Source: Chloroflexi bacterium RBG_19FT_COMBO_48_23
GTDB lineage: Bacteria > Chloroflexota > Dehalococcoidia > GIF9 > UBA5620
DNA length: 5,979 nt
Direction of reading: 5' to 3'
Assembly (NCBI GenBank): GCA_001795315.1
Contig: MGOH01000060.1
Coordinates: 1-5,979 of the forward strand
The translations under genes and the position numbers were made by a program. The notes beneath the pieces were generated by a model, which was given only the letters and a program-made list of their open reading frames with translations, was not told where the DNA came from and did no database searches. Below, one piece after another: positions 1 through 5,840 of the stretch (within the stretch, counting starts at the first letter, position 1; each line of letters starts with the position of its first letter).

Positions 1-1
1 T

Positions 2-961
2 TACCAGACTAAAGGGTATTTCCCAGGTGGCTACTTGGTTATAAACCCAGAAAACGAGCTCAAACACGTTGTGGAAAAGCCAAAACCTGGTCAGGAGCCA
101 AGCGATTTAGTAAATATCCTGGTTCATCTCCATACAGACACTGAAAGACTCTTGGAATACATCAAAAAAGTCAAAACGACCAGGGACGATGTCTACGAAT
201 GTGCCCTGGACAACATGGTCAATGATGGACATAAAATCAAGGTTATCTCCTACACGGATTTCTGGGCACCCATAAAATATCCATGGCACATCTTTGATGC
301 GGTCAAATATCTCATTGATATAAGCCAGCCAATAATTTCAGCTTCGGCTTATATTTCAGAAAAGGCTACTATTGAGGGCAAGGTTTTTATAAGTGATAAT
401 GTTAGAGTTCTGGAAAACGCGGTGATAAGAGGGCCAGCCTACATTGGTCCAGGCTCCATAATCGGCAATAACGTCCTGGTGCGGGACTACAGCCATATCG
501 GAGCCGATTGCGTCATCGGCTACTCCACAGAGATCAAGAGTTCCTATATCGACAACAGCTGTTGGATGCACTCCAGCTATATAGGTGACTCCATAATAGG
601 CAAAGGCTGCTCCTTCGGCGCCGGTACTGTTCTGGCTAACTTCCGTTTTGACGAGCAGAACATCTCAGTGATGGTGGGGAATGAAGCTATAGATACTGGA
701 CTGGACAAGCTCGGAGCAATCATCGGCGACAATTGCAAAACCGGAATCAACTCCAGCGTTATGCCCGGCATCAAAATCGGCCCAAACTCCATCGTAGGTT
801 CTCATGCCTGCCTGACGAAAGACCTTGGACCTGGAAAAATGATATTGACTGAGCCACACTATCGAACTCAGCCCAACCCGGTCAAACTGGATGAGGCGAA
901 GAGAAAGGAACTGAAGGAAAAACTAGAGAGATTGGGCAACATAGAGACAGAAAATGAGTAA
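2..961 (+). CDS. Sugar-phosphate nucleotidyltransferase with C-terminal left-handed beta-helix acyltransferase domain (GlmU-like), 5'-truncated
   Basis: The reading frame is open from base 2 to the TAA at 959-961, giving about 319 residues with no start in the window. An internal TTG at 35 is not a credible start because upstream codons continue the same fold. The first ~110 residues look like the end of a nucleotidyltransferase domain: an EKP motif (VVEKPKPG) and an IKYPWHIFDA segment, matching the family's 'YPWDLLDAN' region. After that, imperfect hexapeptide repeats (I-G-x-G-S-I type) build a left-handed beta-helix. MHSSYIGDS, SFGAGTVLANFRFD and KTGINSSVMPGIKIG resemble archaeal-type bifunctional GlmU/ST0452 proteins. 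The His at 569-571 aligns with the acetyltransferase catalytic His of GlmU. The tail is a charged helix. Likely role: making an activated sugar such as UDP-GlcNAc in the cytoplasm for envelope glycans. Substrate specificity cannot be read here; a glucose-1-phosphate thymidylyltransferase-like enzyme is the alternative. Confidence 0.8.
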   Translation, partial: YQTKGYFPGGYLVINPENELKHVVEKPKPGQEPSDLVNILVHLHTDTERLLEYIKKVKTTRDDVYECALDNMVNDGHKIKVISYTDFWAPIKYPWHIFDAVKYLIDISQPIISASAYISEKATIEGKVFISDNVRVLENAVIRGPAYIGPGSIIGNNVLVRDYSHIGADCVIGYSTEIKSSYIDNSCWMHSSYIGDSIIGKGCSFGAGTVLANFRFDEQNISVMVGNEAIDTGLDKLGAIIGDNCKTGINSSVMPGIKIGPNSIVGSHACLTKDLGPGKMILTEPHYRTQPNPVKLDEAKRKELKEKLERLGNIETENE

Positions 962-1670
962 GCTACCAAATTTAAAACATTTGCCTCAGCACGTAGCCAT
1001 TATAATGGATGGTAACGGCCGCTGGGCAAAGCAACGCGTCCTGCCCAGATTAGCCGGGCACAGGCAAGGAGTCAACACAGCACAAAAGATATTAGAAATG
1101 TTCATCGAATACGAGATTCCCTACCTCACTCTATATGCTTTCTCCACCGAGAATTGGAATCGACCGAAACGCGAGATAGATGGTATATTTAAAATCCTGG
1201 AAGAAAGGCTCGAGGAAGGAGTTAAATTTGCCCAGGAGAATGGTATAAGAATCCGCCACCTTGGTAAGCCTGATGGACTGCCGCTCAGGCTTCAGGAGAG
1301 ACTAAAACGAGCCCTTGAGCTCACTCAGAATAACACCAGGATGACTCTGAGTCTGGCTTTCAATTATGGGGGCAGAGATGAGATTATCGAGGCAGTACGG
1401 CGTCTTATTGCTGACGGTATTTCGCCACCGCAGATAAATGAAAGGGTTTTCCAACAGTACCTTTACACTGTTAACATCCCTGACCCTGACTTAATAATTC
1501 GCACTGGAGGCGAAATGCGGCTGAGTAATTTCCTGATATGGCAGTCTGCCTACGCTGAGATCTACTTCACACCGGTTCTATGGCCCGACTTTGGCAAAAA
1601 AGAAATTGACAAAGCCCTTATTGCCTACAGTCAGCGCCAACGCCGTTTTGGTAGCTTACCACCAGATTAA
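954..1670 (+). CDS. uppS: Isoprenyl transferase (undecaprenyl diphosphate synthase, cis-prenyltransferase)
   Basis: The 238-residue product has normal family length. It condenses isopentenyl diphosphate onto farnesyl diphosphate in cis to make the C55 lipid carrier for cell-envelope glycans, acting at the inner membrane face. Diagnostic motifs are all present: HVAIIMDGNGRWA (residues 13-25, metal-binding Asp19), GHRQG (35-39), FSTENW (63-68, Glu66), NYGGRDEI (138-145 region), and the C-terminal IIRTGGEMRLSNF block (Arg183, Arg189, Ser191) with Glu202 in AEIYF. The final LWPDF is also typical. The ATG at 954 overlaps the end of the upstream nucleotidyltransferase gene by 8 bp. Only a weak purine-rich stretch precedes it, so translational coupling is likely. 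The cdsA/dxr genes that often follow uppS are not here. Identification is secure; exact chain length of the product is not visible from sequence. Confidence 0.97.
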   Translation: MSKLPNLKHLPQHVAIIMDGNGRWAKQRVLPRLAGHRQGVNTAQKILEMFIEYEIPYLTLYAFSTENWNRPKREIDGIFKILEERLEEGVKFAQENGIRIRHLGKPDGLPLRLQERLKRALELTQNNTRMTLSLAFNYGGRDEIIEAVRRLIADGISPPQINERVFQQYLYTVNIPDPDLIIRTGGEMRLSNFLIWQSAYAEIYFTPVLWPDFGKKEIDKALIAYSQRQRRFGSLPPD

Positions 1671-1737
1671 ATATACCAGACACTAAGCAAGTGAGATATA
1701 GAGACAGGAGATGAAAAACTATCAATAGTGATTAGAG

Positions 1738-1766
1738 TTGCATTCTACTTATAGTTATGTTATACT
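1738..1766 (+). promoter_or_regulatory. Predicted sigma-70-type promoter for nusA operon, with extended -10
   Basis: TTGCAT (1738-1743) and TATACT (1761-1766) are separated by exactly 17 bases. TG sits one base before the -10 (1758-1759), the extended -10 pattern. The -10 matches the TATAAT consensus at 5 of 6 positions; the -35 is weaker (TTG plus mismatches). A start near 1773 would give a leader of about 78 nt containing the hairpin at 1788-1820. This is inferred from consensus only. Confidence 0.6.
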
Positions 1767-1787
1767 GACATCAGAATTTAAGAGTGC

Positions 1788-1820
1788 ACAAAAAAGTGGG
1801 GCTAGTTCCCACTTTTTTGT
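1788..1820 (+). terminator. Perfect 13-bp inverted repeat; intrinsic terminator/attenuator in the nusA leader
   Basis: Left arm ACAAAAAAGTGGG (1788-1800) and right arm CCCACTTTTTTGT (1808-1820) are perfectly complementary around a 7-base loop (GCTAGTT). The RNA would form a GTGGG/CCCAC core stem followed by six U residues, the layout of an intrinsic terminator. The flanking A and T runs make it symmetric, so it could also stop transcripts from the opposite strand. It may end readthrough from uppS, but because it lies downstream of the predicted promoter at 1738-1766 it could equally attenuate nusA transcription. Confidence 0.8.
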
Positions 1821-1835
1821 TGAGGGAACAGAAAC

Positions 1836-1840
1836 GGGGA
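1836..1840 (+). promoter_or_regulatory. Candidate ribosome-binding site for nusA (GGGGA)
   Basis: GGGGA ends 10 bases before the nusA ATG at 1851, rather far. Two other ATGs lie between (1841 and 1846); the second has better spacing (5 bases) but reads only ATG CGA TGA. Another purine block, GAGGGAA, lies at 1822-1828, too distant for direct use at 1851. Confidence 0.45.
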
Positions 1841-1850
1841 ATGGTATGCG

Positions 1851-3275
1851 ATGAAGACTGAATTCATGGTTGCCCTCACCCAGTTATCGGCTGAGAAGCA
1901 TCTGCCGAAGGAAGTGGTGCTGTCTGCAATAGAGTCAGCACTCGTCTCCGCTTACAGGAAAGATGCCTTTGTTGCTGGCCAAGACATCTCAGCAAAGATA
2001 AACCCCAACACCGGCGAAGTCAAGGTCTATGTCAAGAAGACAGTCGTTGAAAAGCCAGATGACCTACTTCATGAGATATCCGTTGCCGAGGCCCAAAAAA
2101 TCGACCGGAATGCACAGATTAGCGACGTTGTAAGCATAGAAGCCACGCCGCCGAATGCCGGGCGTATTGCTGCTCAGACGGCAAGACAAGTCATCTTGCA
2201 GCGACTGCATGAGGCTGAACATCACGCAATTTTCGAGGAATTCACCGGCAAAGAGGGAGACATCGTTACTGGAATGGTGCAACGCATCACTCCAGAGCAA
2301 ATTCAAATTGATTTAGGCAAAGCTGAGGCAATACTTCCCAGTAGCGAACAGGTACCCAATGAGCGCTATCGTGTTGGGCAAAGGCTCAAAGTGTACGTAC
2401 TTGAAGTAACCAAGGCCGCTAGAGGACCTCAGATATTAGTGTCTCGCTCGCACCGCAATCTGTTACGAAGGCTTTTCGAAATGGAAATTCCAGAAATATT
2501 TGGCGGCACTATAGACATAAAGTCAATAGCTCGCGAGGCAGGTTATCGAAGCAAGGTGGCCGTAGCAGCAAGACAAGAAGGCGTTGATCCCGTGGGCTGT
2601 TGTGTAGGACTACGCGGGATTAGAATACAGAACATCGTGAGTGAATTGCACGGTGAAAAGATAGATGTGGTCGAATGGGCTGATGACTCAGCGGTGTTCA
2701 TCGCCAATGCCCTCAGCCCCGCCCAGGTATCAAGCGTCGAACTCAATCAAACTGAGAATACCGCTACAGTGGCTGTCCCTGATAAACAGCTATCGCTGGC
2801 AATCGGCAAAGAAGGACAAAATGCCAGGTTAGCGGCAAAGCTAACAGGCTGGCGAATCGATATAAAGAGCGCCTCGGCATTTGAAGCAGAAAGGACCAGC
2901 CTGGATGAAGCTGCCGTGGAAGCCGAAGAGGCGATACCCGAACTTGCTGCCATGGAGGAAATTGCCAGTCCAATGCCCGTCGACGAAGCGGATGTAACCG
3001 GTGAACCAGAACCAGTCGGTGATGAGGAAAGCGCAGAAGTAGCTGCATCTACAACCGACCTTGAACTTGTTTTTGCTTCGGAGGTTGCTTCGCCAACCAA
3101 ATCTGCAGAGTCCCGCCAGATCAGGTTCGCTGAGGACATACTACCAGCAAGAACAGATAAGGCGAAGAAGAAGAGCGTCAAGAAGGAGACGGACTTACCA
3201 AAAGGCAAAAGCAGACCTAAGAAAGCGCGTCCAAGGCCAGTTAGCTACTCTGAGGAAGACGAACTTGAAGAGTAA
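1851..3275 (+). CDS. nusA: Transcription termination/antitermination factor NusA
   Basis: The 474-residue protein binds RNA polymerase and nascent RNA and controls pausing, termination and antitermination. Domains in order: RNAP-binding N-terminal domain (about 1-132, ending in the helix with GRIAAQTARQVILQRL); S1 RNA-binding domain (about 133-200, GDIVTGMVQRI through PQILVSRS); KH1 (about 201-278), with VDPVGCCVGLRG and GEKIDVVEW; KH2 (about 279-345), with LAIGKEGQNARLAAKLTGW. A tail of about 130 residues follows: acidic and Ala-rich (350-412), then Lys/Arg-rich (434-465), then an acidic end. It does not look like the acidic AR repeats of E. coli NusA. The ATG at 1851 aligns with the usual family N-terminus; an internal ATG at 1866 would trim it. 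It is the first gene after the predicted promoter and attenuator, so it leads the translation operon. Confidence 0.97.
   Translation: MKTEFMVALTQLSAEKHLPKEVVLSAIESALVSAYRKDAFVAGQDISAKINPNTGEVKVYVKKTVVEKPDDLLHEISVAEAQKIDRNAQISDVVSIEATPPNAGRIAAQTARQVILQRLHEAEHHAIFEEFTGKEGDIVTGMVQRITPEQIQIDLGKAEAILPSSEQVPNERYRVGQRLKVYVLEVTKAARGPQILVSRSHRNLLRRLFEMEIPEIFGGTIDIKSIAREAGYRSKVAVAARQEGVDPVGCCVGLRGIRIQNIVSELHGEKIDVVEWADDSAVFIANALSPAQVSSVELNQTENTATVAVPDKQLSLAIGKEGQNARLAAKLTGWRIDIKSASAFEAERTSLDEAAVEAEEAIPELAAMEEIASPMPVDEADVTGEPEPVGDEESAEVAASTTDLELVFASEVASPTKSAESRQIRFAEDILPARTDKAKKKSVKKETDLPKGKSRPKKARPRPVSYSEEDELEE
3252..3256 (+). promoter_or_regulatory. Ribosome-binding site that fixes the ylxR TTG start
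   Basis: GAGGA lies inside the last nusA codons, 8 bases before the TTG at 3265. It is the only good Shine-Dalgarno match near the start of the conserved YlxR region and supports the TTG start over the more distant upstream candidates in the same frame. Confidence 0.65.
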
Positions 3276-3579
3276 TTCTAAGAAGCAAAGTCCTCGGCAA
3301 AGACATGTACCTGAGCGTAGCTGCATAGCTTGCCGAGGGAAAAAAGCTAAAAGAGACCTGATACGACTCGTTTCTGGCACTGGATTTGTGGAGATAGACC
3401 TTAAGTGCAAAGGCGTAGGTCGAGGAGTTTACTTATGCCCAATACGTGAATGCTGGGAGACAGGACTTAAAAGCAATCGCTTAGAATATGCTTTGCGGGC
3501 TAAGCTCACTTCTGAAAATCGCCAGGCACTGGTAGAATATGGCCAGAACCTACCGAGAAAGAGGGAGAACCATAGTTGA
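3265..3579 (+). CDS. ylxR: YlxR/RnpM family RNA-binding protein (DUF448)
   Basis: The predicted product has 104 residues, near the family's usual ~90-100. In Bacillus subtilis this family (RnpM) was reported to bind RNase P RNA and modulate its activity; the same role here is inference. Visible motifs: RHVPERSCIACRGKKAKRDLIRLV (13-36 region) and GRGVYLCPIRECWETGLKSNRLEYAL (52-77 region), the two family hallmarks, with CxxC (Cys20, Cys23) and Cys58/Cys63 forming possible paired metal ligands. The frame stays open for 204 bases upstream of 3265 in a different frame from nusA, but that part is Arg-rich and overlaps nusA coding, so it is probably a shadow. TTG at 3265 has a well-spaced GAGGA and overlaps nusA by 11 bp. 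The stop overlaps the infB start by 4 bp. This is the standard position between nusA and infB. Confidence 0.9.
   Translation: MKSNSKKQSPRQRHVPERSCIACRGKKAKRDLIRLVSGTGFVEIDLKCKGVGRGVYLCPIRECWETGLKSNRLEYALRAKLTSENRQALVEYGQNLPRKRENHS
3561..3567 (+). promoter_or_regulatory. Strong ribosome-binding site for infB
   Basis: GAGGGAG ends 8 bases before the TTG at 3576, an ideal spacing, and supports that TTG as the infB start. It lies within the last ylxR codons, suggesting coupled translation. Confidence 0.75.
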
Positions 3580-5393
3580 GTAAGTTGAGTGACAAGAAAC
3601 GGGAACCGATTGCCAAACAGGAGCAGGATAGCCAAGAAACTAAGGCCGAATCTCAGGTACTGCCTCATATTAGCCTTCCCCAAACCCTCAGCGTTAAACA
3701 ATTAGCTGACCTGCTACAGGTTAGCGCCGTCGAGATTATAAAGCAGCTCATGAGAAATGGTGTCATGGCTAATATTAATCAGGCAGTAGATTTTGATACC
3801 GCAACATTGGTAGCTGACCACTTTGGTTACAAAGCTAAAAAACAGCCGGTGTTCGCCCAAATAAAGCGCCCTATATCAACAGGTGGTGGCAAACTTTCCC
3901 CACGCCCACCAGTGATTACCATAATAGGACACGTGGACCACGGCAAGACGAGCCTGCTCGATGCCATACGTCAAAGCAACGTAATTGCCACCGAAGCCGG
4001 TGCTATTACCCAACACATAGGAGCTTACCAAGTGGAGGTGGACTCACGCAAAATCACCTTCCTGGATACACCAGGACACCAGGCTTTCACTGCCATGAGA
4101 GCCAGAGGGACTCAATTAACAGATATAGCTGTCCTAGTGGTAGCTGCTGATGATGGAGTGATGCCTCAAACTATAGAAGCTATCAACCATGCCAGAGCCG
4201 CCAATGTGCCCATAGTGGTAGCTATCAACAAAATCGACAAGGCAAACGCCAATCCAGACAAATTGAAGCAACAACTGGCAGATTTGGATTTGCTTATTGA
4301 GGAATGGGGAGGCGATACTGTATGTGTGTCAATATCAGCTAAGAAAAAACAGGGTATAGACGAGCTTCTAGAAAATCTTCTTTTGGTCGCTGATATCCTG
4401 GAGCTTAAAGGTGAACATGATTGTCCTGCAGAGGGAGTAGTTATCGAAGCTAGGCTTGATAAAACCAGGGGGCCAGTAGCTACACTTTTGGTTCAAAAAG
4501 GCACACTAAAGCTAGGTGACATCATTGCAATTAGTAATACCTGGGGCAGGGTCAAGGCTATGTTCAACGAGCTGGGTAAGCACCTTAAGAAAGCTGAACC
4601 TGCTACCCCTGTAGAAGTTCTTGGACTAAATGCGGTTCCACACGCAGGAGATTCTTTTAGCGTCGTCAGCAGCGAGCGCGAGGCAAAGATGCTCTTTGAA
4701 AAGAGCGAAGATACGCAACGGAAAGCTCCGGCTCGCGCTAAGGCTGTGAGCCTGAGTAACCTTTCAACCCAAATCAGCGACGGTCAGATAAAGGAGCTAA
4801 ACATAATCCTTAAAACAGATGTCCAAGGCAGCATAGAACCCATCCGAGATTCTCTAGAACAACTAGGTGACGAGAGGGTTAAGGTTAGAGTCATTCATTC
4901 GGGCAGTGGTGGTATTACGGAAAGCGATGTGCTTCTGGCCCTAGCCTCTAAAGGAATAATAATCGGCTTCAACAGCAGACCGGAGCCAGGGGCACAGCGA
5001 TTAGCTGAAACAGAAGGTATAAGCATCCGGTATTACAATGTAATTTATGAACTGGTAAAAGACGTGGACAAGGCACTTAAAGGTATGCTGGAGCCAACCT
5101 ACACTGAGGTTATCGAAGGGCAGGCTGAGATACTGGCTGTCTTTGGCACAAGTAAAAAGGGCAAGGTAGCTGGAGTTTCAGTTAAAGAAGGAAAATTAAG
5201 ACGAGATGCTTTAGCTCGAGTTATACGCAAAGGCGAATCAATCCACGAATCCCGCATTAACAGCCTTAGGCGCTTCAAGGAAGATGTTAAAGAGATAGCC
5301 ACCGGCTTCGAATGTGGCATCAAAATAGAGGGCTTCACAGATTTCCAAGTTGGCGATATTATTCAATCATACCGACAGGAAATAGTAAGCTAG
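3576..5393 (+). CDS. infB: Translation initiation factor IF-2
   Basis: The product is a 605-residue GTPase that brings fMet-tRNA to the 30S subunit and promotes 50S joining. It is short for the family (B. subtilis about 716, E. coli 890) because the N-terminal extension is nearly absent. Order: basic/polar lead (1-33); IF2_N domain (about 36-88, LSVKQLADLLQVSAVEIIKQLM); G domain (about 112-278) with G1 GHVDHGKT (118-125), switch I AITQHIGAY (143-151), G3 DTPGH (164-168), G4 NKID (218-221) and G5 SAK (254-256); beta-barrel domain II (about 285-375); domain III (about 400-500, IHSGSGGITESDV); and the fMet-tRNA-binding C2 domain (about 510-600, ATGFECGIKIEGF). All catalytic motifs are intact, including the His in DTPGH. 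The start is TTG, overlapping ylxR by 4 bp (TTGA). A second TTG at 3585 would trim three residues and is less well spaced from the ribosome-binding site. Confidence 0.97.
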   Translation: MSKLSDKKREPIAKQEQDSQETKAESQVLPHISLPQTLSVKQLADLLQVSAVEIIKQLMRNGVMANINQAVDFDTATLVADHFGYKAKKQPVFAQIKRPISTGGGKLSPRPPVITIIGHVDHGKTSLLDAIRQSNVIATEAGAITQHIGAYQVEVDSRKITFLDTPGHQAFTAMRARGTQLTDIAVLVVAADDGVMPQTIEAINHARAANVPIVVAINKIDKANANPDKLKQQLADLDLLIEEWGGDTVCVSISAKKKQGIDELLENLLLVADILELKGEHDCPAEGVVIEARLDKTRGPVATLLVQKGTLKLGDIIAISNTWGRVKAMFNELGKHLKKAEPATPVEVLGLNAVPHAGDSFSVVSSEREAKMLFEKSEDTQRKAPARAKAVSLSNLSTQISDGQIKELNIILKTDVQGSIEPIRDSLEQLGDERVKVRVIHSGSGGITESDVLLALASKGIIIGFNSRPEPGAQRLAETEGISIRYYNVIYELVKDVDKALKGMLEPTYTEVIEGQAEILAVFGTSKKGKVAGVSVKEGKLRRDALARVIRKGESIHESRINSLRRFKEDVKEIATGFECGIKIEGFTDFQVGDIIQSYRQEIVS

Positions 5394-5471
5394 ACAATCC
5401 CGTTTTCGATTCCCCCATATTAGGTTCTCCCCTAAATCCCAAATTACAATATTTAACCCAAAGGAACAGAT
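5394..5471. other. Intergenic gap infB-rbfA, C-rich
   Basis: The 78-bp gap contains four C-runs on the + strand (5399-5401, 5412-5416, 5429-5432, 5438-5440) and a short TTAGG/CCTAA pairing (5420-5424 with 5431-5435). There is no U-tract after that pairing, so it is not a convincing terminator, and rbfA is probably cotranscribed with infB. No clear promoter was seen. Confidence 0.6.
5461..5465 (+). promoter_or_regulatory. Ribosome-binding site for rbfA
   Basis: AAGGA ends 6 bases before the ATG at 5472, which supports that start and independent initiation of rbfA after the gap. Confidence 0.75.
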
Positions 5472-5840
5472 ATGAAACGGCGTACTGAGCGGATAAACAG
5501 CATAATTCAGCAAGAAATCAGTGATTTGCTGCGAGAGCAAATCAATGACCCGAGACTTACTACCTTTATTTCAATAACTAAAGTTTCGACATCTCCTGAC
5601 TTGAAACATGCCAAGGTGTTTATTAGCACTCTGGGAGACAAGGTAAACAAAGACGAGATATTACAAGGCTTCACTGCTGCATCGGGATTTCTTCGCAGAC
5701 AACTGGCCAACAGCCTGGAATTAAAGCACACACCCGAACTTAGCTTTCACCTCGATGATTCTATTGAACGTGGAGCCCAAGTCCTAAATATAATCGACCA
5801 GGTCGCTTCCAAAGATACCGAAAACGAAGATGAGCATTGA
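5472..5840 (+). CDS. rbfA: 30S ribosome-binding factor A
   Basis: The 122-residue protein is normal length for RbfA, a small KH-fold factor that binds the 30S subunit late in assembly, helps mature the 5' end of 16S rRNA, and matters in cold adaptation in E. coli. Family signatures: [17 protein letters not shown] (4-20), NDPRL (25-29), [14 protein letters not shown] (39-52), the helix-kink-helix [10 protein letters not shown] (69-78, with the A-x-G kink at 70-72), and [15 protein letters not shown] (87-101). The tail is a short acidic stretch. The ATG has a good AAGGA. The 3' end overlaps the truB start by 11 bp, the common rbfA-truB pairing. Confidence 0.95.
   Translation: MKRRTERINSIIQQEISDLLREQINDPRLTTFISITKVSTSPDLKHAKVFISTLGDKVNKDEILQGFTAASGFLRRQLANSLELKHTPELSFHLDDSIERGAQVLNIIDQVASKDTENEDEH

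Larger units (their letters stand above)
1671..1850. other. Intergenic region uppS-nusA
   Basis: This is the only gap longer than 100 bases. The first ~65 bases after the uppS stop are A-rich and show no gene, tRNA or convincing terminator of their own. The rest holds the predicted promoter, the terminator hairpin, a GTTCCC/GGGAAC alternative pairing (1805-1810 with 1824-1829), and the GGGGA ribosome-binding candidate at 1836-1840. No rimP gene, even degraded, is recognisable here. Confidence 0.8.

Noticed and set aside
35..37. TTG as start of the first gene
   Set aside because: The frame is open to base 2 and the upstream residues continue the nucleotidyltransferase-like sequence, so the gene starts outside the window.
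1711..1728. Tiny ORF ATG AAA AAC TAT CAA TAG after AGGAG
   Set aside because: Only five codons, with the AGGAG directly abutting the ATG (no spacing), and upstream of the predicted transcription start.
1719..1728. CTAT-CA-ATAG short palindrome
   Set aside because: A four-base stem with a two-base loop; expected by chance in AT-rich DNA.
2747..3208. Long open frame on the - strand opposite the nusA tail (153 codons)
   Set aside because: Ser/Ala-rich low-complexity translation opposite a real, motif-bearing gene; it mirrors the Ala/Glu-rich tail and has no recognisable domain.
3576..5393. SelB or another translational GTPase instead of IF-2
   Set aside because: IF2_N domain, the TQHIGAY switch I motif, and the C-terminal ATGFECGIKIEGF block are specific for bacterial IF-2.
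5420..5435. TTAGG/CCTAA hairpin after infB as terminator
   Set aside because: Five weak base pairs, no following U-tract, and the downstream genes belong to the same conserved operon.
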